This document shows, one piece after another, positions 1 to 5,713 of a stretch of DNA of 9,472 nucleotides (position 1 is the stretch's first letter; each line of letters opens with the position of its first letter). The position numbers and the translations under genes were made by a program. The DNA lies in contig JACPCT010000091.1 of NCBI GenBank assembly GCA_016184445.1, positions 1-9,472 of the forward strand. The letters are read 5' to 3'. The notes below the pieces were generated by a model that was given only the letters and a program-made list of their open reading frames with translations, was not told the origin of the DNA and did no database searches. This DNA is from Candidatus Tectimicrobiota bacterium. Its GTDB lineage: Bacteria; UBA8248.

Positions 1-18
1 GAAATCGTAGGTGGGCAT
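1..18 (-). CDS. Start of a probable FmdB-type zinc-ribbon protein (partial, first 6 codons)
   Basis: The minus strand has an ATG at 18-16 followed by codons for MPTYDF before the window edge. A purine-rich Shine-Dalgarno stretch (AAGGAGAGG) lies about 8 nt upstream. MPTYDF or MPTYEY followed by a Cys-x-x-Cys zinc ribbon is the hallmark N-terminus of the small FmdB regulatory family. Only six residues are visible, so the zinc ligands cannot be seen. The gene follows the permease on the same strand after a 120 bp gap, so it could be the last gene of the transporter operon or a separate unit. The gap has no clear terminator, only a short GGCCA/TGGCC dyad (108-126) with no T tract. Confidence 0.5.
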
Positions 19-138
19 ATCTCATCCTCTCCTTGCCGAAAGCACCTGCGCTCGTTCCACCAAGAGGGGAACCTGAAAAATCCAGACGATCCGGCGACCC
101 AAACCCCGGCCAATCCCCAACTGGCCCTTCCCCTACCC

Positions 139-957
139 TCAGAGGTTCGCGTTATCCTTTTGCCAGAAAATCACCCGGCGGCGGATCCCCGCCATGATGA
201 GATGGAAGGCGATCCCCATGACCCCCAGGATGACCAGAACGGCGAACATGCCCGAGATGTCCATGTCGAAGTTCATCTGGAGGATGAGATAGCCCAGGCC
301 GGCCTTGGCCCCCACGAACTCCCCCACGATCGCCCCCAGCACCGCGAGCACGATGCCCACGTTGAGCCCCGCGAAAATGTAGGGAAGCGCCTCCGGAAGC
401 TGGACGAGCCGGAAGATCTTCCACCGCGAGGCCGCCAGGGAGCGCATGAGGTCGATCTTGTCCGGCGAGGTCGACTTCAGCCCCACGATGGTGTTCACCA
501 GGATGGGGAAGAAAGCCACCAGCGCCGCGATCACCACCTTGCTCGCGACGCCGAACCCCACCCAGATGAGGAGGATGGGCGCGATGGCGATCTTGGGAAG
601 CGTCTGGAAAGCCACGATGTAGGGATAGAGCGTCGCCTCGACGATGCGCACCTGGCTGATCACCGCGCCCATCAGGAAGGCGATGAAGGCGGCCAGGACA
701 TAGCCGAGCAGGATCTCCTGGAGCGTCACAAGGAAGCCGTGCCACAGAAGCCCGTTCGCGAAGCCCTGGAAAAGGGCAAACGTGATCGAGGAAGGAGAGG
801 GGAGGATGAGCTCGCTCACCTTCAACCCCCGCACGATCGCTTCCCAGCCCCCCACTACCACGACGAAGACGAGCGGAATCAGGGCAATCTCCGGCTTCAG
901 GCGGACCGCCCTGCCCGGATCCCGCGCGATGAGCCTCAGGGTCTCCGCTGTTTTCAC
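139..957 (-). CDS. ABC transporter permease, SsuC/TauC type
   Basis: This 272-residue inner-membrane subunit has the hydrophobic pattern of a BPD_transp_1 permease with about six membrane helices; the first lies near residues 26-44 after a basic N-terminus. The cytoplasmic EAA coupling loop is visible late in the protein as a KIFRLVQLPEALPYIFAGL segment, followed by a VGEFVGA helix typical of nitrate/sulfonate/taurine permeases. The start is GTG at 957, chosen because a GAGAGG Shine-Dalgarno sits just upstream and overlaps the TGA stop of the receptor gene, leaving only 10 nt between the two genes. It should form a homodimeric channel with the ATPase encoded upstream. The length is normal for the family. 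The substrate cannot be read from the sequence. Confidence 0.93.
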   Translation of the reverse strand: MKTAETLRLIARDPGRAVRLKPEIALIPLVFVVVVGGWEAIVRGLKVSELILPSPSSITFALFQGFANGLLWHGFLVTLQEILLGYVLAAFIAFLMGAVISQVRIVEATLYPYIVAFQTLPKIAIAPILLIWVGFGVASKVVIAALVAFFPILVNTIVGLKSTSPDKIDLMRSLAASRWKIFRLVQLPEALPYIFAGLNVGIVLAVLGAIVGEFVGAKAGLGYLILQMNFDMDISGMFAVLVILGVMGIAFHLIMAGIRRRVIFWQKDNANL

Positions 958-967
958 GCGCGTCCTC

Positions 968-2044
968 TCAGGGCTTCGTGAAGGCCTTCGCCCGCTGGAC
1001 GACGGCCGCCGCGTCGAACCGGTTGATCTCGGGGATCAGCTCGTCCGTGTAGAAGCGGTTCACCTCCATCTTCCGCTTCACCAAGCCCGAAATCAGCAGG
1101 TACTCCTGGAATTCACCCATCTTGTCCTTGGGCACGTCGCCGTAGCGCCCGGTGCCGAAGGCGTTCTTGGACTGAATGCCCTTGCGGACCGAGATCACCT
1201 TGGCCTCCCGCCTCACGGCCTCATCGGTGACTCCCCCGCGCGGGGAGCTCTGGGAATAGACCTTCCAGTGGATGCGGACGGCCGCCTCGGGGTTCGTCTC
1301 CTGGAAGAGCTGGGCCTTGGCCAGGCCCCGCGCCATGCCGATGAGCATCTTCCGGCGCTTCGTCAGGTTCTCGCGCTTGGTGGTCATGCTGCCGGCCAGG
1401 TGGTAGCGGGCGCGGGGATCCGAGACGACCTTGGTGAAGCGGATCCCTTCGCTCTCCATCTTCGCGTAGGCCTCATCCCACAGGGAGAGCGCATTCACCT
1501 GCTTGGACTTGACCGCCGCCGCGGCCCGGCCGCCCACGCCCACCTCGATGACGTCGGCGTCCACGCCGGCCTTGAGGCCCGCCTGGGCCAGCAGCGTGCG
1601 GATGTAGTTGTTCCCGCCGCTCGCGAAGCTGGAGACGCCGATGGTCTTCCCCTTCAGGTCTTTGATCTCCTTCAGCCCGCTTCCCTCGGGGAAGGCGATG
1701 CCGAAGATGTCCCCCCGCAGCGAGGTGTAGAAGATGACGAGATCCTCGCCCTTCTGGACCGCAGTGATGGCGGTGCCGGGGTTGGCGCTGGTCAGATCGG
1801 CCTTCCCGCCGATCACGAGCTGGACGGCCGCCGCCGCTCCCCGGTTCGTGACGACCTCGACGTCGAGCCCCTCTTCCTTCCAATAGCCCAGGTAGGTCGG
1901 GAGGGAGCTGGCGATGGCGAAGCTGGCCGAGAGCGCGGGGAGCGCGTGGGCGAGCACCACCTTCTCCGCCGCCCGCGCGAAGGGCGCCGGCAAACTCACC
2001 CCCGCGGACAGAAGGAACGCAAAAACCCATCTGAACTGGATCAT
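968..2044 (-). CDS. ABC transporter solute-binding protein, NMT1/THI5/SsuA type
   Basis: The product is a 358-residue periplasmic receptor. The ATG at 2044 is preferred to an upstream in-frame start at 2092 because it has a GAGGAG Shine-Dalgarno 6 nt upstream and because the protein then opens with a classic signal peptide: a basic residue, a hydrophobic core (VFAFLLSAGVSL) and a likely signal peptidase I site after ARA near residue 25. There is no lipobox cysteine. The mature part shows SsuA/NMT1 features: a YLGYWKEEGLDVEVV segment, an AAAAVQLVIGGKADL segment and LKGKTIGVSSFASG. Relatives bind aliphatic sulfonates, taurine, nitrate, thiamine precursors or aromatic acids, and the ligand here cannot be assigned. 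A 105 bp gap separates it from the ATPase gene, larger than the other gaps in this operon, so a private promoter is possible. Confidence 0.92.
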   Translation of the reverse strand: MIQFRWVFAFLLSAGVSLPAPFARAAEKVVLAHALPALSASFAIASSLPTYLGYWKEEGLDVEVVTNRGAAAAVQLVIGGKADLTSANPGTAITAVQKGEDLVIFYTSLRGDIFGIAFPEGSGLKEIKDLKGKTIGVSSFASGGNNYIRTLLAQAGLKAGVDADVIEVGVGGRAAAAVKSKQVNALSLWDEAYAKMESEGIRFTKVVSDPRARYHLAGSMTTKRENLTKRRKMLIGMARGLAKAQLFQETNPEAAVRIHWKVYSQSSPRGGVTDEAVRREAKVISVRKGIQSKNAFGTGRYGDVPKDKMGEFQEYLLISGLVKRKMEVNRFYTDELIPEINRFDAAAVVQRAKAFTKP

Positions 2045-2055
2045 GACAATCTCCT

Positions 2056-2077
2056 CTTCGGTGGGAGCCGGCCGAAG
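2056..2077 (-). promoter_or_regulatory. Leader hairpin next to the ribosome site of the solute-binding protein gene
   Basis: The arms CTTCGG (minus strand 2077-2072) and CCGAAG (2061-2056) are perfect complements around a 10-nt loop. The downstream arm runs directly into the GAGGAG Shine-Dalgarno of the receptor gene. A hairpin here could influence translation of the most abundantly needed subunit. The stem is only 6 bp in GC-rich DNA, so chance is a fair alternative. Confidence 0.25.
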
Positions 2078-2107
2078 GGCCTCCTCCGTCAACCTGGAAT
2101 CTGAACA

Positions 2108-2125
2108 CCTGTATTATGCCACAGG
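2108..2125 (-). promoter_or_regulatory. Possible -10 element inside a short dyad, ahead of the solute-binding protein gene
   Basis: On the minus strand CATAAT (2118-2113), a five-of-six match to the sigma-70 -10 consensus, lies in the loop between CCTGT and ACAGG arms. It stands out as A/T-rich in a GC-rich background. No good -35 hexamer is found 16-18 bp upstream. It could give an internal promoter that raises receptor expression relative to the ATPase, with the dyad as a possible protein site. Confidence 0.25.
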
Positions 2126-2149
2126 ATCCCGATCCGTTCCCGCACGGTC

Positions 2150-2941
2150 CTAGTCGAAAGCCCCGCCCGCGCTCAGGAGCTGGCGGATGTGCATGGTCAG
2201 GCGGCCGAACTCCAGCGTGGCCATGAACTCAAGGGGACGGGGCCGGGAGTGGTTCACCTCGATGACCTCGGCGACGCGGCCGGGCCGCGGGGTCATCACC
2301 ACCACCCGGTCCCCCAGGAAGACCGCCTCGGGGATGCTGTGGGTGATGAAGAAAACCGTCTTCCGGCTATCGAGCCAGATGCGCTGAAGCTCGAGGTTCA
2401 TCTGCTCCCGGGTCATGGCGTCGAGCGCGCCGAAGGGCTCGTCCATCAGGAGGACCGCCGGGTCATGGACGAGGGCCCGGGTGATGGCCACGCGCTGCTG
2501 CATCCCCCCCGAAAGCTCGAAGGGGTATTTGCCCTCGAAACCCTTCAGGCCAACCAGATCGAGCAGCGCGAGAGCGCGCGGGAGATAGATCGCGCGATCG
2601 AGGTCCTGCACGTCGGCGGGGAGGAGAGCGTTGTCCAGCACCGTCCGCCAGGGGAGCATCACCGCGTCCTGGAACACCACGCCGATGTCGCGCCGGGGGC
2701 CTTCGATGGGGGTGCCGCGCAGGCTCACTTCGCCCTCGGACTTCGGAAGGAGCCCCGCGAAGATCTTGAGGAGGGTGCTCTTGCCGCAGCCGCTCGGGCC
2801 GACGACCGCGAGCAGCTCCCCTTCCCGGATCTCCAGCCCGATCCGGTCGAGCGCCTTGACCGTTCCCCCCTCGAGGGTGTCGTAGATCTTCGAGAGGCTC
2901 TGGCAGACGATGACGGGCCCGGCCAACGAAAACGCTCCCAT
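2150..2941 (-). CDS. ABC transporter ATP-binding protein, SsuB/TauB type
   Basis: This 263-residue ATPase powers the importer. All nucleotide-binding motifs are visible: Walker A GPSGCGKST at residues 48-56, Q-loop glutamine at 91 in VVFQDAVMLPW, signature LSGGMQQR at 143-150, Walker B VLLMDEPFGALD from 163 and the H-loop histidine at 201 in FITHSIPEAVFL. The DEPFGALD and THSIPEA wording is typical of the nitrate/sulfonate/taurine branch, matching the downstream receptor and permease. The ATG at 2941 lacks a convincing Shine-Dalgarno, so the exact start is less certain than the rest. It lies 68 nt after the RidA-like gene on the same strand, consistent with one transcript. Confidence 0.94.
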   Translation of the reverse strand: MGAFSLAGPVIVCQSLSKIYDTLEGGTVKALDRIGLEIREGELLAVVGPSGCGKSTLLKIFAGLLPKSEGEVSLRGTPIEGPRRDIGVVFQDAVMLPWRTVLDNALLPADVQDLDRAIYLPRALALLDLVGLKGFEGKYPFELSGGMQQRVAITRALVHDPAVLLMDEPFGALDAMTREQMNLELQRIWLDSRKTVFFITHSIPEAVFLGDRVVVMTPRPGRVAEVIEVNHSRPRPLEFMATLEFGRLTMHIRQLLSAGGAFD

Positions 2942-3009
2942 GAACCGGGACTACAGGCTTTTCGTCAACCTAACAGACCGACAGGGCAAGTCAAGGCGGC
3001 TGGCGGTCC

Positions 3010-3444
3010 TCAAGCGTTCCGCAGCCGCTCGAGCGGGACGACCGCCTCCGCCTCGATCTCCACCAGGAAATCCGGATCCGCGAGGCGCGAAACGCCGAGC
3101 AGGGTGCTGGGAGGCAGCGGAGGGGCGAAATACTCGAAGCGCACGCCCTGGCAGCGGAAGTACTCGGACACGTCCACGGTGTAGGTGACCGTCCGCACCA
3201 CGTCCCGGAAGCCCGCCCCCACGTGCTCGAGGCCCGCGCGGATGGACTCGCACACCCGCCGGATCTGGGCGGCCATGTCGCCCTTGCCCACCAATTCGCC
3301 GTCCGGCCGGGCGGACACCTGCCCGGCGAGAATGATGCGGGCATGGTCCGAGGCCTTGACGACCGTCACGGAGGAGTAGATGGGCTTCCCGCTGATGGCC
3401 CGGCAAAACATCCCGGGAGGCCAGAGATGGATGAGTTCGATCAT
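3010..3444 (-). CDS. RidA-fold (YjgF/UK114) family protein lacking the catalytic arginine
   Basis: The product is 144 residues, close to the usual RidA-fold length. The ATG at 3444 is chosen over one at 3474 because a strong GGAGAGGAGAGG ribosome site lies just upstream. Recognisable family segments are IILAGQVSARPDGELVGKGDMAAQ (residues 37-60 region), the VTYTVDVSEYF strand-helix, and LVEIEAEAVV near the C-terminus with the conserved glutamate. In canonical RidA a PARS-type motif supplies the arginine that binds the carboxylate of enamine/imine intermediates. By alignment to the nearby SRL...VEIEA landmarks, that position is Ser113 here (PPST). It is therefore a divergent Rid subfamily member and probably not a 2-aminoacrylate deaminase. 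As the first gene of the transporter operon, it may act on the imported compound or a reactive product of it; this is inference. Confidence 0.9.
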   Translation of the reverse strand: MIELIHLWPPGMFCRAISGKPIYSSVTVVKASDHARIILAGQVSARPDGELVGKGDMAAQIRRVCESIRAGLEHVGAGFRDVVRTVTYTVDVSEYFRCQGVRFEYFAPPLPPSTLLGVSRLADPDFLVEIEAEAVVPLERLRNA

Positions 3445-3489
3445 GGGACCTCTCCTCTCCGAAGGGGTGTCCATACCAGTTGCCGGCTC

Positions 3490-3498
3490 ACCCTAGCA
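3490..3498 (-). promoter_or_regulatory. Possible extended -10 promoter for the RidA/transporter operon
   Basis: The minus strand reads TGCTAGGGT, fitting the extended -10 pattern TGnTAnnnT, about 45 nt before the RidA-like start codon. The -10 hexamer TAGGGT is the same as in the two plus-strand promoter candidates of this window. No -35 match is seen at 16-18 bp, which extended -10 promoters can do without. Confidence 0.3.
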
Positions 3499-3512
3499 CA
3501 GATCCATTTCCG

Positions 3513-3537
3513 CCGGCGCGGTTCGCACTTGCGCCGG
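3513..3537. promoter_or_regulatory. Inverted repeat between divergent operons (possible operator)
   Basis: CCGGCGC (3513-3519) and GCGCCGG (3531-3537) are perfect 7-bp complementary arms around 11 nt; the stem extends by two more pairs if one G is bulged. It lies between the divergently read RidA-like and M20 genes. The right arm overlaps the -35 hexamer of the M20 promoter candidate, and the left arm is just upstream of the minus-strand -10 candidate. A regulator bound here could control both operons. The GC-rich background raises the odds of a chance repeat. Confidence 0.3.
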
Positions 3538-3557
3538 GCGGGCGGCAGGAATAGGGT
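3529..3557 (+). promoter_or_regulatory. Promoter-like element TTGCGC-N17-TAGGGT ahead of the M20/DUF427 operon
   Basis: TTGCGC (3529-3534) and TAGGGT (3552-3557) are separated by exactly 17 bp, the optimal sigma-70 spacing. Each hexamer matches only three consensus positions (TTG and TA...T), so alone the call would be weak. The identical pair with identical spacing occurs again upstream of the PilZ gene (5714-5742), which strengthens both. Confidence 0.4.
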
Positions 3558-3598
3558 TCCTCCATCAAGAGCGGTGCCCGCGCCGCGCCATCCGCGAA

Positions 3599-3614
3599 GT
3601 CCGCTCCGGCGGAC
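3599..3614 (+). promoter_or_regulatory. UNCG-type leader hairpin before the M20 hydrolase gene
   Basis: GTCCGC and GCGGAC form a perfect 6-bp stem closed by a C-G pair on the loop TCCG. In RNA this is a C(UNCG)G tetraloop, among the most stable known. It lies in the predicted 5' leader, ending about 8 nt before the AGGGGAAGG ribosome site (3622-3630). It could stabilise the transcript or affect initiation. No T tract follows, so it is not an intrinsic terminator. Confidence 0.35.
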
Positions 3615-3637
3615 GCTCAGACAGGGGAAGGCCCGAC

Positions 3638-4921
3638 ATGCCTCACGCCGCGTGGAAGAAGTGCGTCCGCCACCTCAACCCCCAGCGCCTGCGCGAGACC
3701 CTGATGGAGATGGTGGACATCCCCAGCCCCACCGGCCGGGAGAGGGAGATGGCCCGCTACCTGGCCGGCCGGCTCGGGCGCGCGGGGTTCCGCACCGGCC
3801 TCCAGGAAGTCAGCGAGGGCCGCCCCAACGCCGTCGGGACGCTGGCCGGTGCGGGCGACGGCCGGAACCTCCTGATCACGGGCCACATGGACACCTCCTA
3901 CGACGGCGACGAGGACTACCTCTCGGGCGAGGGCTTCAAGGCCAAGGCCGTCCACCGCAACGGCTGGATCTGGGGCCTGGGGGCGAACAACATGAAGAGC
4001 GGCCTCGCCTCGGCCCTCGTGGCCGTCGAGGCGGTGGCGAAGGAAAGCGTCCCCTTGCGGGGGGACCTCACCTACGCCGGGGTGGTGGGAGAGATCGAGA
4101 AGGCGCCCGTCGAGGAGTTCCAGGGCGTCTCCTTCGCGGGCTACGGCACCGGGAGCCGCTATCTCGTCCTCCACGGCGTCACGAGCGACTGCGTCATCCT
4201 GGCCGAACCTACGGATCTCTGCGTCTCCAACGCCAACCTGGGGGTGCTCTGGGCGAAGATCACCGCCCGGGGCACGGTCAGCCACAGCGTCTTCACCAAG
4301 CACCCGGGCATCCAGAACGCCATCCGCGCCATCCACCGCATCCAGGCCGCGATTGAGAAGTGGGCCCCCTCCTACGAGTCGCGCCACGAGTGCATGGGCC
4401 AGCACCCGAACGTGACCATCGCCTCGGTGCGCGGGGGTCTGCCCTGGCGCCTCTCGCGGAACCCCACCGAGGCGAGCCTCTACCTCGACATCCGCACCGT
4501 GCCGGGCCAACCGCCCGAGGACGTGAAGCGCGAGCTGCGCGCCGTGCTGCGGAAAGCGGCCGAGGAGGGCGGAGAGGCCGATCTGAGCTTCTACATCTAC
4601 GACCCGGGCACCCTGCTCGACCCGAAGCATCCCCTCGTGGACGCCATGCTGCGCGCCCACAAGCTGGCGCTGGGCAAGGCCTCCCCCCTCACCATCCGGC
4701 GGCCCGCCGCCGACTCCACCCACTTCAACCACTACGAGCTCCCCTGCGTGTGCTACGGCCCCGGCGGGCGGATGCACCCAGGCGCGAAGAAGAAGGGCCT
4801 CATGCACGCCGTGGGCGAGCACGTCTCGGTCGAGAACCTCGTCGCGGCGGCCAAGGTCTACGTGGCCGCCATCCTGGACATCTGCGGCAAGCCCGCCCGG
4901 CGGAGCCCCCGGACCTCTTAG
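3638..4921 (+). CDS. M20-family metallohydrolase (ArgE/DapE-like) with altered metal ligands
   Basis: The 427-residue product has the M20 layout: GHMDT metal motif with His83 and Asp85, a GLGANNMKSG segment at 113-122, VVGEIEKAP at 149-157, AEPT with Glu190, a dimerisation-domain His216 (TVSHS), and a C-terminal GPG...MHAVGEH segment with His390. Members of the family hydrolyse amide bonds in peptides or N-acyl amino acids using one or two zinc ions. Here the usual bridging aspartate of the DMK motif is Asn118, and the usual Glu-Glu pair reads Glu152-Ile153-Glu154. These changes may define a subfamily rather than damage, since the rest is intact. The ATG at 3638 follows an AGGGGAAGG ribosome site. 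The DUF427 gene starts 12 nt after its TAG stop. The substrate is unknown. Confidence 0.88.
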   Translation: MPHAAWKKCVRHLNPQRLRETLMEMVDIPSPTGREREMARYLAGRLGRAGFRTGLQEVSEGRPNAVGTLAGAGDGRNLLITGHMDTSYDGDEDYLSGEGFKAKAVHRNGWIWGLGANNMKSGLASALVAVEAVAKESVPLRGDLTYAGVVGEIEKAPVEEFQGVSFAGYGTGSRYLVLHGVTSDCVILAEPTDLCVSNANLGVLWAKITARGTVSHSVFTKHPGIQNAIRAIHRIQAAIEKWAPSYESRHECMGQHPNVTIASVRGGLPWRLSRNPTEASLYLDIRTVPGQPPEDVKRELRAVLRKAAEEGGEADLSFYIYDPGTLLDPKHPLVDAMLRAHKLALGKASPLTIRRPAADSTHFNHYELPCVCYGPGGRMHPGAKKKGLMHAVGEHVSVENLVAAAKVYVAAILDICGKPARRSPRTS

Positions 4922-4933
4922 GAGGAAGCCCCG

Positions 4934-5695
4934 ATGCCTCACCCGCCCTTTCCCCCAGGCGCCACGCTCCACATCGAGGACTGCCCCCGCCGCGTCCGGG
5001 CGGTCTTCGGCGGGGAAACCATCGCCGACAGCCGGCGCGTGAAGCTCATGCTCGAGCGGGGCCACCGGCCGGTGTACTACTTCCCCCGCGCGGACGTCCG
5101 GCTGGAGCGCCTCGCCCGCACGGCCCACTCCACCCACTGACCCTGCAAGGGGGATGCGTCCTACTGGACGCTCGCGGCCGGGGGCCGGACCGCCGAGAAC
5201 GCCGTCTGGAGCTACGAGAACCCGCTGGAGGAAGCCGCCGCCGTCGGCGGCCATCTCGCCTTCTACTGGGACCGCATGGACGCCTGGTACGAGGAGGAGG
5301 AGGAGATCTTCGTCCATCCCCGCAACCCCTACGTGCGGGTGGACGTCATCGAAAGCGCGCGCGAGGTGAAGGTCCTCCTGGGCGGGGCCGTGCTGGCCGA
5401 GACGCGGAGGCCCCGCTTGATCTTCGAGACGGGGCTTCCGGCGCGCTGCTACATCCCCAAGGAGGACGTGCGCATGGGCCTCCTCTCCCCCAGCGGGACG
5501 CGCACCCGCTGCCCCTACAAGGGGGCCGCCTCCTACTGGAGCGCCGAGGCGGGCGGCAAGCGCGTCGAGGACATCGCCTGGAGCTATGAGGATCCCATCG
5601 CCGAGTGCCCGCGCATCCGGGGGCTCATCTGCTTCTACCCGGAGCGGGTGGACAGCCTCTCGGTGGACGGGGAGGAGACGGGCGGGCGCCCCTGA
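4934..5695 (+). CDS. Tandem DUF427 protein interrupted by one in-frame TGA (candidate selenoprotein or fresh pseudogene)
   Basis: Read through the TGA at 5138-5140 this is a 253-residue protein with two DUF427 repeats, roughly residues 15-110 and 125-240. Both halves are in the same frame, so no frameshift is involved. Each repeat has the family landmarks: IADS or LAETRRP, a YYF/CYIPxEDVR segment, a CPYKG-ASYW motif and a VWSYENP or AWSYEDP segment. Repeat 2 keeps RCPYKGAASYW with Cys193. Repeat 1 reads TH-TGA-PCKGDASYW, so the stop occupies the conserved cysteine position (residue 69). The AGGAGG ribosome site (4920-4925) overlaps the M20 stop codon, implying translational coupling. If the TGA terminates, a 68-residue fragment results, and an ATG at 5276 could still give an intact second repeat, though with a poor ribosome site. 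DUF427 has no established function that I can state with confidence. Confidence 0.75.
5138..5140 (+). other. In-frame TGA at a conserved Cys position (candidate selenocysteine codon, TGA-Pro-Cys)
   Basis: The codon series here is ACC CAC TGA CCC TGC AAG GGG GAT. The paralogous site in repeat 2 (5510-5512) is TGC CCC TAC AAG GGG. Repeat 1 thus differs by Cys to TGA and Tyr to Cys, giving a U-x-C arrangement like a redox pair if TGA encodes selenocysteine. Coding similarity to the family continues without a break on both sides. TGA ends several other genes here (139, 968, 5693, 6197 and 6597), so the genome as a whole does not reassign TGA. Confidence 0.45.
5153..5173 (+). promoter_or_regulatory. 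Hairpin just downstream of the in-frame TGA (SECIS-like position)
   Basis: GCGTCC (5156-5161) and GGACGC (5166-5171) form a perfect 6-bp stem with the loop TACT. Two further pairs (GA with TC) form if one T is bulged. The apical loop begins 21 nt after the TGA, within the distance known for bacterial SECIS elements. The loop lacks the G usually found in its first two positions. A second stem, CGGCC-GGG-GGCCG at 5175-5187, has a G loop but starts slightly too far away. Part of the first stem follows from the SYW codons TCC TAC TGG: the same spot in repeat 2 forms only 4 bp. Confidence 0.3.
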
Positions 5696-5713
5696 GGAGG
5701 CGGAATACGCCGT

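Noticed and set aside
2045..2092. 16-residue N-terminal extension of the solute receptor
   Set aside because: It would bury the signal peptide behind acidic residues; the ATG at 2044 has a strong ribosome site and gives a normal signal peptide.
5138..5140. Genome-wide reassignment of TGA to an amino acid
   Set aside because: TGA ends the permease, receptor, DUF427, PilZ and VWA genes at sensible positions, so it is an ordinary stop codon elsewhere.
3617..5317. 566-codon open frame on the minus strand opposite the M20 and DUF427 genes
   Set aside because: It mirrors the plus-strand coding frame in GC-rich DNA, is full of Gly/Ala/Arg/Val repeats, and shows no family motifs, whereas the plus strand encodes clear M20 and DUF427 motifs.
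4934..5695. DUF427 gene split by a frameshift
   Set aside because: Both halves were checked by codon position and lie in the same frame; only the TGA separates them, so an indel is not needed to explain it.
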